From NCBI RefSeq assembly GCF_947623445.1, contig NC_135245.1, positions 20,405,501 to 20,469,500 of the forward strand: a stretch of 64,000 nucleotides of DNA, written 5' to 3'. Of the stretch, positions 1 to 15,287 are shown piece by piece (the first letter of the stretch is position 1; each line of letters opens with the position of its first letter). This DNA is from Clavelina lepadiformis. Taxonomy: Eukaryota; Chordata; Ascidiacea; Aplousobranchia; Clavelinidae. Made by a program: the position numbers and the translations under genes. The notes below the pieces were generated by a model. It did not search any database, was not told the DNA's origin, and worked only from the letters and a program-made list of their open reading frames with translations.

Positions 1-3000
1 TCGTATTAAGTCGTGACAAAAATGTCGTGCATGCCTATATTGTGTGTGTTATTATTCATATTTGTTCAATGCGTTACAGTCTACTAAGTTAACCCTAGAA
101 AGTGGTCGACTTTATTATGTAGCTGTCCCAATGTTTTATCTTGATGTATTCGTTCAATGAAGCTTCAATATAATCAGAATATACAGTTGTCATTGTTGTG
201 TAACCTTTGTAGTGAAGTGGGTAAACCTTACAGGTTAAGGTACCATATACCACTTTTCATTACAAACGTGTTTGCACAATTTATTAAACTCGGTAATGAT
301 TCTTCAAGATATCGTTTATTTTTTGCCATTAACTGGGCGTAGCGAAGATTACGACGCTAATTATTAGTTATAGCACAACAAAGCACACGCTAAAGGACAA
401 GTAATGCACAGGAAATCATCACTGGATCCAAGGGTATTACAAAAGTAGCGCGGTTGGGCATCGAACTCGTCTAACCACTCCACTAATAAGCCAAAAGGCA
501 ACCTATACGGTTAGGATAATTCCACCTTTGGTTCTCTATTCACTACAGCACTACCAATCAAAGTTCTAGTTCAAGAGCATATGAACCACTTACTTTTCTG
601 TGTGGTTCGTTGGTCTGTTTGTGCATGGAGCCACTGAAATTTTACTAAATTTTACATGTTTTGACCTTCACAAATTTCGCTTCGTAGAATGACACTCACC
701 GGTATTCAAACGGGTTTTTGTGTTTTTAAGTTTATACCAATATTGCTATCAAGAAACAGAACGAACTTTGGGTTTGATCAAAGTTAACTTCCATAAATTC
801 ACTTTTTAAGATTTTGTCCCCGACGTTTTCTTAAAACATTTATTGCCGGTTACCGCAATTCGAAACATAAGAAGGTCATGGCAGCTCACAGCGAATGCTT
901 GAAGGAAATGAAGGTGAAGTTCGTTTCAGGCCAAATTTAGAAGCTATCAGTGGCCTGATGGTATAAAATGCAAGCAAAATAGGTCTAAATGGCTAGTTGC
1001 GTTTCATACCGATACAATAGAAAAGACAACGTTGCAGTGATTCCAACTATAACGAATTATGTCTGACTGCAAACCCCAGACCGTTAAGTTTTGGTTTTAC
1101 GCGTGGTTCATCATTTTTTCGCGTTAAAATTGTGTGAAATTACGTTCCACAAACAGAGGATATTATTAAAATCTGGATATTTAAATTGAATATTACATTT
1201 TGACAGGAAAAGTGCATCGTAAAACTTGTCAAAACGTTTTCTTGGTTACAAACTTCAGACAGTCGGGTGTGTTGTACGCCTGCAGAGTATGGCAGTTTTC
1301 GCCGAGATCTCGGGTGTGCAGACTTAAAATTCCGGTGTGCAAGGAAGCGGCTGGTGTGCACTGCGACTCGTGGCCTAAGGCTGCCTGGCATCTGTGCATG
1401 AAAGATGCAGCTGATTCATTCATTTATTTTCGTCTTCAACGTGAGGGACAAAAAATTGTGCTGACGCAAGTGGTCGCAAACTTATTAGCAGTTAATGACA
1501 ATAATTTCCACAAATTGGATGGAAAGATATGACAAGGCCTCGTGGGCAAAAAATGCAATACGGACCAATAAGAAAATGTAAAAAATTTATTTGGGTCTAT
1601 CGGCGGTATTGCGGCCACATTCTTTCTTTGCGTTTTAAAGCTCTTCACCATGTTGTGCAGAATTTAATTTAATTTTTTACTTTAATTTTTTACTTTAATT
1701 TTATATTAATTTCAACTGATGCAAAATCGAAGCAAAACGATTTCTTCCAAGACTACTTTTTCCGGGTTATTGCGGACACTCCTTTGAGATGCGGCCACAC
1801 ATCCCCATAAATGCGTCCGCATGTTCCTGCTTTTGTGGACATATTTTATGAAGATTTTAGCCTTTTACAGTATTGCAGTTTGTTAAACTATATATTGTAT
1901 GGTCAAACGTCCTAAATCAAGAGCACACAGATTTGTCCCCAAAACATGCGCACTGGTCATTATAAGAAAAAAACCAAACAATAATTTATCGTCTTTTATG
2001 TCCTTTTGTTGACCTATCTTTCATCTAAGCATATGCTAAATATGAGCTCATTGCATGTGGTCTTACTTCCTCATCGGAACATATTTTTTCAGGCTTTTGA
2101 TTTTAGGCCAATAACATGTTTCACATTAACTGTCTGAACTTTGTTGTGGCTTGTTCTACGCTGGCAAATTCGAAAACGTTTTTTTGTCATTTACTAATGG
2201 AAGGTCTTAGTCTTCGATCATAAGTTAAGCATTTTTAAATCTTCCGCAAATTCAGAAGCAATAACGTACGTTTGAATTTGGTTGCATTTTTGCGGTTTGC
2301 ACATTAAAAAACGCAGGTCACCTGAGTGGTCTTGAGACGACTCTTCACGTGACTGAAGTTTTTTTCCTTTTTTTGTTTGGTTTCTTTTGAAATGTAAATC
2401 TTTATTTTATATCTTAAATATATTTCATAAAGCAGTTTATTTCCACCCATGTCCACTGCAAAGACGTAATAAATTGGACTTACTAAACTAGGAAATAGGA
2501 TGGCAAAGCCTTTAACCATTTAAGACTTGAAAAGTGGGTCGCTACTTTCGAATTGTGGATGAAAAGCTACATTGTACTTGTCGCTAAAAGGCACAATTCT
2601 ACTGCTGGCATTAAGCGCTTATTGTTTTTAGCTGCCAGATTTTTCATCGAAAACTTCCGTAATTTTTAGTCCGGTCCATATATACATACTCAAGATAGGT
2701 TTGAAGTTTGATGTCACACTTTCAACGACTGTGCTTATATTCAAACTTTGATTTTACGTTGACATTATCATGTTATATGATTTGAACTTTGTTGCTTTAA
2801 TATGCATTTTGGGGTGGTTAAGCGCTATAATTACATCACTGAGTGGAAACTTGTTTGTATATAATGCATAAAATCCTTCGTTTCTGAAGCTCTGCTTGTT
2901 AACATTGGAATTGATTTGTTTAATTAGTAGCACTTCGTACTTTGCTTTTAAACAAACTGGATGAGTTGTCTATGTAGGGAATGGGGGGAGGGGTATTAGG

Positions 3001-3160
3001 ATTGCAATGATGACACACGACAAAGATTAAATGTCGATGGCAAAATGTTAGTGTCTTTCAGCAGCTGCTAAAAATCTGGTAAAAATTAACAAACCTTTTT
3101 TCCATGTATAGCCGTTAAGTCTGTTTGGTTTTTGTAAATATTAGTGCTGGTGAAAGCAAC
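1..3160. other. Region with no recognised gene
   Basis: No open frame here resembles a known protein, and none has convincing splice signals. The stretch is A+T-rich. At about 210-285 there is a sequence that recurs inverted at about 26890-26960, so it is part of a dispersed repeat. Near 435-480 the minus strand has a decayed tRNA-like promoter pattern (A-box-like and B-box-like words), probably a SINE relic. Near 1665-1700 there is a short T-rich tandem repeat. The promoter of the COX5A gene should lie in the last few hundred bases, but no motif is distinctive. Confidence 0.5.
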
Positions 3161-4546
3161 ATGTTTCGATCAATCTTCCGACTTGCACAGACTTCATCGA
3201 GAGCTATTCAGGTTGCGGCCGGAAAGAATCAAGCAAGAGTTTCAGGTAACTGCCTCGCTGCACTGCGTTGTTGGTGAAATTTATTTCTTTTTTCTGATGG
3301 AAACACCCAACAATTTATATTTGTTGGCATAAGTGGGCAGTACCGTGGTACTATAGTACCGAATTACTGTACCGCGGTACTTCTTCAGTACCGTCGGTAC
3401 TTTTAAAAAGTACCGAATCTCTGTACCAAATTACTTTTTTCAAGAAATTTCAGTCGGTCCCGGTAGTCGGAACTTTTCACGTGATAATTTCAAAATTTTA
3501 ACAATTATGTTTTCAAACGTACATGTTTATTAATCCTTAATACTGATTTTAACATATGTTGATCTTTTTTAATCTAGAAATGTCAAGTAAAATTGCAAGC
3601 GATTAACGTCACATATATTTTGACCTGGAGTAACCTTTATCGAGGACATAATAGCGGCAAATATTGCATTTGCAGCTGCATCTTTTATACAAAAAGTATC
3701 AAATTACTTTTTTTAAATAGTGCCGAATACCGGAACCATCGGTACATTTTTGCCAAGTACCGTTACCGACGGTACGTTCAAAGTACCAACTACCCACCTC
3801 TGTGTATTGGACATAACAGTTCAGTCTGATATTTTCATGGTTTAAGAGTGGCAAGTGTGTTCATAATTATGAGTTGAATGTTCTTGCTTTTCCAGCGGTG
3901 ACTGCTCCAGCAGTGAGAAAATACAGCTCAGTGACGGTTTATCCTAGCGATGAGGAACAAGATGCAGCATGGGTCTCATACTTCGAGAATAAGGTTTCAT
4001 TCTTGTCACTTGCTACTTTTACAATTTACATCCTTGCATATTAATTAATTGACTTAACAAAGTTGGCAGATTCCATTCTTGTTAAAGATATGACAATGCC
4101 ACTAAATTTCCGATTAATTATGTTTACAGGACATGGACACTTACGATTTTATCCTTGGATTTATGCAAATCTATCGTGAAGATTTGATCCCTGAACCAAA
4201 GATCATCCAATCAGCTCTTTACGCTTGCCGTAGACTAGACAACCTCCCGTTGGCGATGAGAGTGCTAGAAATGGTGAAGGTGAACAATAAACATCATATT
4301 TTTATCTCGATGTGACTTGTCATAGCGAATGTTGGATCAGAGTGATGAATTCGTTCCTTCTATCGAAGCCTTTTTTGCTTTGACTAATTGTTGACCTGTT
4401 ACTGAGCAAACAAAACATATTTTTAGAACAAATGTGGGCCAAGAAAGGACATCTACGACTATCTGATGCAAGAATTGAAGCCAACATTTGACGACCTGGG
4501 TCTGAAGACAGTCGAAGATTATGGACTTGATCAAGTTGCCGATTAA
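3161..4546 (+). CDS. COX5A: Cytochrome c oxidase subunit 5A, mitochondrial (4 exons)
   Basis: Nuclear-encoded structural subunit of respiratory complex IV, on the matrix side of the inner mitochondrial membrane. Coding exons are 3161-3245, 3896-3993, 4130-4279 and 4427-4546, all with GT/AG borders, giving 150 aa, the length of human COX5A. Residues 1 to about 40 form a presequence rich in Arg, Ser and Ala without acidic residues (MFRSIFRLAQ start). The mature part has the family signatures WVSYFENKDMDTYDF, LIPEPKI, ALYACRRLDNLPLAMRVLEMVK and, at the C-terminus, LKPTFDDLGLKTVEDYG. The ATG at 3161 is chosen because it starts the presequence. A poly(A) signal AATAAA lies at 4609-4614. Intron 1 carries a hAT-like MITE. 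The gene looks intact and the assignment is secure. Confidence 0.96.
3328..3802. mobile_element. hAT-like MITE in COX5A intron 1
   Basis: The element is bounded by inverted ends: the left end reads CATAAGTGGGCAGTACC, and the right end, reverse-complemented, starts CAGAGGTGGGTAGTTGG. The interior is full of short inverted GTACCG/CGGTAC words. The flanking 8-mers TTTGTTGG and TGTATTGG match at 6 of 8 positions, as an old 8-bp target duplication would. CAGAGGTGGGTAGT-type ends are typical of hAT elements. There is no coding capacity. It lies wholly within the intron and disturbs no splice site. Confidence 0.6.
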
Positions 4547-4619
4547 TTAAATTTTATTTAAAATGATAACAACCTGTTTATTTCTGGATTTCCTTTTTCT
4601 TATAAAGGAATAAAATATT

Positions 4620-5164
4620 GTTCATTGTCTGCTATGAAAAAGTGTTTGCCAGTGCAATATATGGATGCAAGCTATGTTGCAATGTACAGTAGATGTTTAG
4701 TTGGCAAAGAGTCTAGGTGGGAATAATAATCTTAACTTCAACAGCGACCACGAGCAATTTATTTGCTTTTCATTATTTCAGATTTGCCTAAAATAGCGCT
4801 TTCTTGGTATCACATAAATGTGGAACAAAAATCATTCTGATGAAAACCTTAGACAACAAATTTTTTATTAATTCACCTCGGATCTTCCAAACGTTTCATC
4901 AGCTATATCTGTTACACCTAAACTTGTTAGCTTAAACTTATTTTGTTGATTTCATGATCAAACCAACTTAGTATTGTGACGGTTACGTCACAAGTCTTGA
5001 GTTGTTTTTTAAATGCTGAAATTTTCTTTTGGGATCTTGCAATTCAGTTGTTGACCGGACTTGAATTCTCCTTAATGACGTTCAGATAAATTACCTCGCT
5101 TGAACTGGTGTGCCACAGTGGTCGGACGATTCAACCTAGGACGATCATCATCGTCGTATGGTCT
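4620..5164. other. Intergenic stretch after COX5A
   Basis: No gene is visible. The part next to 5165 is probably the 3' untranslated tail of the minus-strand LINE, because it directly follows the end of its reading frame. No poly(A) tract or target-site duplication was found to fix the LINE's 3' end. Confidence 0.4.
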
Positions 5165-7060
5165 TCACACGTTCACCATCATATTGTCTATCCACTTTTT
5201 GAAGTTTTGGCCGCATTGACTGACGGTGCTGTAGCCTCCAGTCAACTTTGTATTTTGGCATTTTATCACGAGGTGGTCTGTATCTTGGGGAGCTTCGTTA
5301 CATGCTGGGCATGTTGGGGAGTCGAGTAAGCCCCATCGATTCAAGTTTGAAGCTGTTCTTGCCTGTCTTGATCGTATTCTTGTTTGCTGTAGACCACATT
5401 TTTCGTGTGGCTGTTGAGAAACCGAGTAGTGCTGTTGTGAGGTCGGTTATCAAATCTGCTCCAAGAGGTTTGTGTTTTTGCCAGTAGGTTTTCCAGGCTG
5501 TGTGCACATCGAAGTTACTGTTGTTTGAGTTATAGAAAGGTTTGCGGCTTTTTAATCGTTTTGTGGTGGATGCATTTTGAGTGACTTGTCTGAGTGGAAT
5601 GTCGTTGGGCAGGTCGTCAATTTGGTCGTGAATCCGTTGGGTGGTTTCTTGTCCTCGGAGGTGTGGTGGAGCTATAGCTGCCATGGTTGGGAGCCAGATC
5701 TTGGGTGTTGGTTTTAAGGAGCCTGAGAGAATTCTCATTGTATTATTGAGTTGAATGTCAATTTTGTCTGTGTGTTTGCTGCATTCCCATACTGGCGCAC
5801 AGTATTCTGCTACACTATAGCAGAGTGCCAAGGCTGATGTTCTAAGTGTGGTTTGGTGAGCACCCCAAGTTGTTCCAGTAAGTTTCTTCAGGATCGAGTT
5901 CCTGGTTTTCAGTTTCTGCGCCACATTTTCAATGTGTTTGCTGTAAGTCAATGTTCTGTCTAGTGTTACTCCAAGTTATTTTGGGTTACGCTCTGCTGGT
6001 AGCAGCTTGCTTCCAATGCGTATTTTCAGTGTCTGGTTTGCCCGTTGGTTATCCAGGTGGAATACAGAAGTAACGGTTTTGGAGGTATTCATTTCCAGGT
6101 ACCATTTATCGAAGAAACTATCGAGTGTGCTGACATCTTTGGATAGCGTATTTTCTAAGCTTTTGAGTTTTGTTGATTGGGTTGCTATTGCCCAATCATC
6201 GGCATATCCGAATTGTTTAGCGCTTGTAGTTGGCAAGTCACTCAAGTATATGTTGAACAGGGTTGGGGCCAGTACAAAACCCTGGGGAACTCCGTTTTTA
6301 AGTTTTCTGGTTTTGCTCGTCTGCCTACCAAGACATGTATAGAAACGTCTGGTTCCTGTCATGTTTGAGAGTAAACGAAGAGTCTTTTTGCATTTGTTTA
6401 TCCTGGCTAGTTTGAGCATGAGGCCATCGTGCCAGACAGTGTCATATGCTGCTGAGAGGTCAATGAATACTGCTCCAGTTTTCGTTTTTTGTTCATAGCC
6501 AGCTTCAATGTATGAAGTCAAGGCAAGTACCTGTTCTGTGGTGTTTCGATGTTTTCTGAAACCAGCCTGTTCTGGTGGTAGATGTGGTTCAACTATGGGT
6601 GTGATGCGCGATAGTATGATGCGTTCCAGAAGATTAAAAGAGCAATTTAGCAAGGATATCGGTCTGTAGTTGGCAGGATTTTCACTTTCTTTTCCGGGTT
6701 TCAGGATAGCAATTATTTTCGCTAGCTTCCAGTTGTGAGGCTGTTTGCTTGTTTGAATTATGTTGGTGAAAGCTTGAGCTAGCCAGGTGATGGCCTTTGA
6801 TCCAAGATTTTTCATCATTTCCGGGTAGATACCGTCTGTTCCAGCTGCTTTGTTTGCCTTTGTGTTGTTCAGTGCTGCTTTTATCTCTTCCGGAGTTGTG
6901 GCGGATGTTAGTTGTTCGTCATCATCAGGGCTTTCGTTGAAAAGGTGCAGGTACGTTTTCCGGATGTTTGTTTCAAAGTGATGGTTGGGGATGTGGGTTC
7001 CGCGTTGTTTGATGTCATGTCCTCGGCGCTCAGGATCACCACGTTGCCGTCGTGCCGGGG
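5165..7060 (-). mobile_element. LINE (non-LTR retrotransposon) ORF2 fragment, broken
   Basis: Minus-strand reverse-transcriptase reading frame. In order it has: a linker with KAAGTDGIYPEMMK (about 6815-6870); NPANYRPISLLN; an EQAGFRKHRNTTEQ block; FIDLSAAYDTVWHDGL; GVPQGFVLAPTLFN (motif B, usually GVPQGS); the catalytic YADD box in FGYADDWAIA; and the thumb region LGVTLDRTLTYSKHI. It ends with a zinc-knuckle-like CPACNEAPQDTDHL segment and a stop at 5165. Two breaks are visible: a TAA at about 5976 between NPK and LGVTLD, where the family usually has Tyr, and a frameshift at about 5320-5330. The 5' end (about 7030-7100) is unclear. No endonuclease domain is present, so it is 5'-truncated, as LINE copies usually are. 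The jockey/CR1/I group is likely, but the clade was not resolved. Confidence 0.88.
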
Positions 7061-8080
7061 CTTGAGCACCTCAAGGATTAAGGTCGCTGCCAGCCTAGCT
7101 CAACTATGCTGGAACGGCCGAAGATGAGAAGTCAGACAAAGAGTGATCCTACCCTGGTGCTCAAACTGGGTTTACCCACTCCCGGGCCCACACCTACACC
7201 ATTATGAAAGTCAACCTAGGACAGTGCTCTTCAACCTTTTTGTCAACGCGGAACCCCTCATGTACTTTCGCGTTTCTCACGGAACCCCACTAACAAAAGT
7301 TTAGAAATTACGAATTGCTTGGTCAGAAAATAAAATATTTCGTTATTACACTGTTACACTTCAAAAAATAATTCGACATTTCAAAACATAAACAGTTATT
7401 ACAAAAGTTATAAAGTCAGACATTTAATGACTATTTGCAACGCTGCTACTACTATTTGCTACGGTGGTTTAATAACTTCCTCGGCCAAAGTAAACGGTTT
7501 CTTTGTTTTAAGAATATGATGTGACAGTCTATATCAGGGGTGGCCACCCAGTCAGAGACTAAGAGCCTCACTTCTTACTGTGTTAACCGCAAAGAGCCAC
7601 ATCATAAACTTCATGATTTATGACTCTGTTTCTTATTACGTCATAATACTGCATCAGATATTGTATCAGTTTCATCATCAGATATTCTTTCTTTCATCTG
7701 GGTCGAAATCTGATGTAATCAGTCATTACTTAGCAAATATCAATTAAACATTAGCCAGTAGAGATTACTTTTATGTATTATTTATCTGCCTAAAATGGGT
7801 AAAATTTGCTCTCTTTCGGAGGTTCCTAGGTCCAAGGACGATTCAAGCCACGGACGTTTGCAATTCTTCATTTTTACGTGATCGATTTCACTGGTTAAGA
7901 CTGCGCAATGTAACATTCAGTAAGCTTTGCCCGAAGGTGAAAGCCTTCGTGTCTTATAATAGACAAAATAGAAACTTTCTCATTTAGTAATATGCATAGA
8001 CAGAATTAAGCAACTAACAGCATTGTCACGCCGTTTGAGAACTCATATTGTAACAATTACCGCCAGTGTACGCGCCAGTG

Positions 8081-8350
8081 CAGCAGGCAAATTTTATCCA
8101 AATCGGCTATACACCGGGATTTATAACAATGCATATCATGACAGTGCGTATCTTATTATCCTTCCCCAGACAGAACGTTCAGTTCTACCACCTGTTGATG
8201 GTTTTATACCATGGACCAGTTGTCTACCTTACTGGAATGCGCTTTTCTACCATGGCCAGGGATCGAACTTGGAACTAGCTAGGAATCTAACCCGCTACCT
8301 CCATGCCAGCAGGCAAATTTTATCCAAATCGGCTATACACCGGGATTTAT
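8081..8350. repeat. 44-bp exact direct repeat flanking a SINE-like copy
   Basis: The 44 bases starting CAGCAGGCAAATTTTATCC occur identically at 8081-8124 and 8307-8350. The interval between them contains the first SINE-like copy. The repeat is too long to be an ordinary target-site duplication. It suggests a recent local duplication or a rearrangement associated with insertion. Confidence 0.7.
8139..8300 (-). repeat. tRNA-related SINE-like copy 1
   Basis: It shares most of its sequence with 8413-8600, including TTCTACCACCTG, CCATGGACCAGTTGTCTACC and CTTTTCTACCATGGCCAGGGATCGAAC. Read on the minus strand, the last piece gives GTTCGATCCCTGGCC, a match to the tRNA B box. The pol III-like head followed by a shared body indicates a tRNA-derived SINE. 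This copy is the more diverged of the two. Confidence 0.5.
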
Positions 8351-8412
8351 TTTGGTTTGAATTTCAAATATATATCTTTCGAAAATTATCCAAATAAAAA
8401 ATAAAGGTGACA

Positions 8413-8600
8413 ATGCCAGTGCGTTTCAACCTCCCCAAGGCAGGACCCTCGGTTCTACCACCTGTGTGGTGGTTTTAGGCCATGGACCAGTTGTCTACCT
8501 TCCTGGATTGCCCTTTTCTACCATGGCCAGGGATCGAACCTGGAACCTCTAGCACCGAGTGCAGCGTCCAAGCACACGAGCTAGGAAGTTGCACACGTAT
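8413..8600 (-). repeat. tRNA-related SINE-like copy 2
   Basis: Second copy of the same family. On the minus strand the B box reads CAGGTTCGATCCC and is preceded by a plausible but degenerate tRNA-like 5' part (CTCGTGTGCTTGGACGCTGC). A third sequence at about 9060-9180 shares only the head (CCAGGTTCGATTCCCGGCC on the minus strand), so the head may be common to more than one family. Confidence 0.5.
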
Positions 8601-10793
8601 ATGATGTAGTGTAACAAATATAACTAACGATGATGCATCAGTTGTTAAATTTTGAACAGGAAAAACATAGGTCATATTGCTCCACAGAGACCTGAACTCG
8701 GTAACTTTTGCTTCAAAGTCTTTGATAAACGTCGCAAGCTACAACTCGTCTGGCTCAATCCACAATTATTATAGCACACATATCATCATTACATCAGTTA
8801 AAAAAAATAGCTTGAAATTTGTCATATTGGTCGTCATATTGGCAAACGTTGTAGTAAGATAAATGAAGACTTCAAAGGTATACATTTATATGATCATGTT
8901 AAATACATATTTTCACTTTGCTTCGATTTTCAAATTTCTATGTTTTGGAATAGAAGGTCTAAATTTGAACGATCGCTACTACGCCATTCCATAGCCCGTG
9001 TACCCGATCAAGCAGTCGCCGGGCGATTGTCATTCGGCTTAAGACTGTTTACTTTATCCTTCTGGTCTTGGACCAGGCTGCTTACGTTTTATTCACGCAA
9101 GAGTGGCTAAAGGGATTACGGCCGGGAATCGAACCTGGAACCAAACCGGGTGCAGGGTCGAGTCACACGAGTTGCAAATTAACTCATGTGAACGATGTGT
9201 TGTAGCACATATGACCACGTACATGCATCTGCTGTTAAGTTTGAATAAATGGTGATTAAATTCGCGACTCGACCGTCCGCTTCGCGGCATTTAATCCTCT
9301 CGGAGATCGTTAGCAGATGTGGGCGCGCTGGTTGACTGCGACATGACCTCCTACCAAAGACTGTCGCGCCATTTTTGTAAACTTATTGTTGTTCACTTTA
9401 TCTCAAAGTATCTCGCAGAAAAAGCCGAATGTAGCTTGGCAAGGTTTTGAACCAAAGACCTCTGTTTTAGCATCTCTGAAATTTAGTGTCAACTTACACT
9501 GGGTGCCGCATTAACCGTTGTTAATATCTAATCGTTAAACGTTCTTCAAATTATTTCAACCTGATGTGTAGTTAAGTATCAAAACTTTAACAACCGTACA
9601 TTGCTTTCATTTGCCAGAACATGTTGCAAATAATCTGCCTTCAATCATGTCAATGACGCAGCCCGCTTAGGCGCAAACACGGTATAATGTGGTAGGGCAG
9701 GTTGGGTAGGAGGATGATCGCAGAGAGATTTATAAGCGCTGCTAAAGTGTTTTTTCTCTTAACTTAATTAGATTCACTTTTGAGCGCGATCGCATTTTAA
9801 GGAGCGCCATGTTGACGTCATCCTGAAATTTGTAATCTTGAATATAACGAGCTATTGCAAGAGATGTGTTAATTTATTTTGGAATTATAGTCTTTTTTAA
9901 TAAAAGGGAATTAATTCTGGCTTTCTTCTGCCCTCTTGCGGTTGCCATACTATAAGCAATATCATGAAATGACCAAAGAATACGAGACAACTCTGTATGA
10001 TTTATTCAAAGTTAAAACAACACCGGCAATATGTTGGTAATATTCGTACAAAGCAGTTTCCATTCCATGCACAATCAGGAGAACAAAATAAAAAGCAGGG
10101 AAGGCCGCATGACAGGATTCAACCCGCATTGGCAGGACACAGCAGAAGTGAAGTACCAGATAATCGCGATAATGTTAAGGCCAAAATGGAACAAAAGCAG
10201 ACGTTTAACGATTATTTCCACACAATGACCAAATCGTTTTTAAACAAGAAATCTTTAACCAAATGTAGCTTGAAAAATGATTAAGTGCATTCGTAACTTG
10301 ATTAAAAATGAACTCACGCACAGTAACATCTAAGAACTTTGCAACAAACGCATAAAAGTGATAAAACATGCGCGTCCACACCCAGTTGAACATGAACCGA
10401 CCCTTGCTGCCCCAGCACAGAGCAGTCTACGTTACGTCATAAAGCAATTAGTTGAAAATACCTGACCTTGCTTGAAGGCACTGTGCATCGGAGAGATATT
10501 TTCTCACTCAGAGCAAATCAGTAACTCGGGTTTAAAAGACAATAATATAACAAAATCATTAACCGAACATTTTAAGAGCACGGTCTGGTGTCTGATTGGT
10601 TGATCAAAGTGCTTTATGTATTACGTCATACGTAGAAAGACATTAAAATGACGTCACTACCGCAGGTTGATGTGTGGAAAAATTAAAGTGCGAGCATCCG
10701 ACATCGCGTTTCTCCACACGTCGTCAGCGAAATTGTTTGAAAAGAGAAAACTTGCGCTCCGGGTTCGATCCCGTCACTGGTCGATTCGTCGAT

Positions 10794-15287
<4,494 letters not shown>

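Larger units (their letters stand above)
7061..10793. other. Repeat-rich intergenic region
   Basis: No gene is supported. Isolated hAT-type terminal words occur at about 7214 (CAGTGCTCTTCAACC) and 7535 (CAGGGGTGGCCACCC), without matching opposite ends, so they are relics. SINE-like copies lie at 8139-8300, 8413-8600 and about 9060-9180. A polar 95-codon open frame at 9997-10284 (+) has no homology that I recognise and no splice context; I do not call it a gene. The 10400-10790 part probably holds the 3'UTR of the CaM-kinase kinase gene. Confidence 0.5.

Noticed and set aside
435-480. Minus-strand tRNA-like sequence with A-box and B-box words
   Set aside because: The boxes are only about 10-15 nt apart and the arms do not pair, so it is not a functional tRNA.
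5976-6818. LINE reverse-transcriptase frame as a host gene
   Set aside because: Motif order (YADD, GVPQG, C-terminal Cys-His) is that of a retrotransposon, and the frame is interrupted. It is not a host gene.
9997-10284. 95-codon polar frame starting at an ATG
   Set aside because: Length is within chance for A+T-rich DNA; no recognised domain, promoter or poly(A) signal was found.
10755-10790. B-box-like GGGTTCGATCCC on the plus strand, possible tRNA gene
   Set aside because: No A box or cloverleaf can be built from the preceding 60 bases. It overlaps the 3' end of the kinase gene and is likely a SINE relic.
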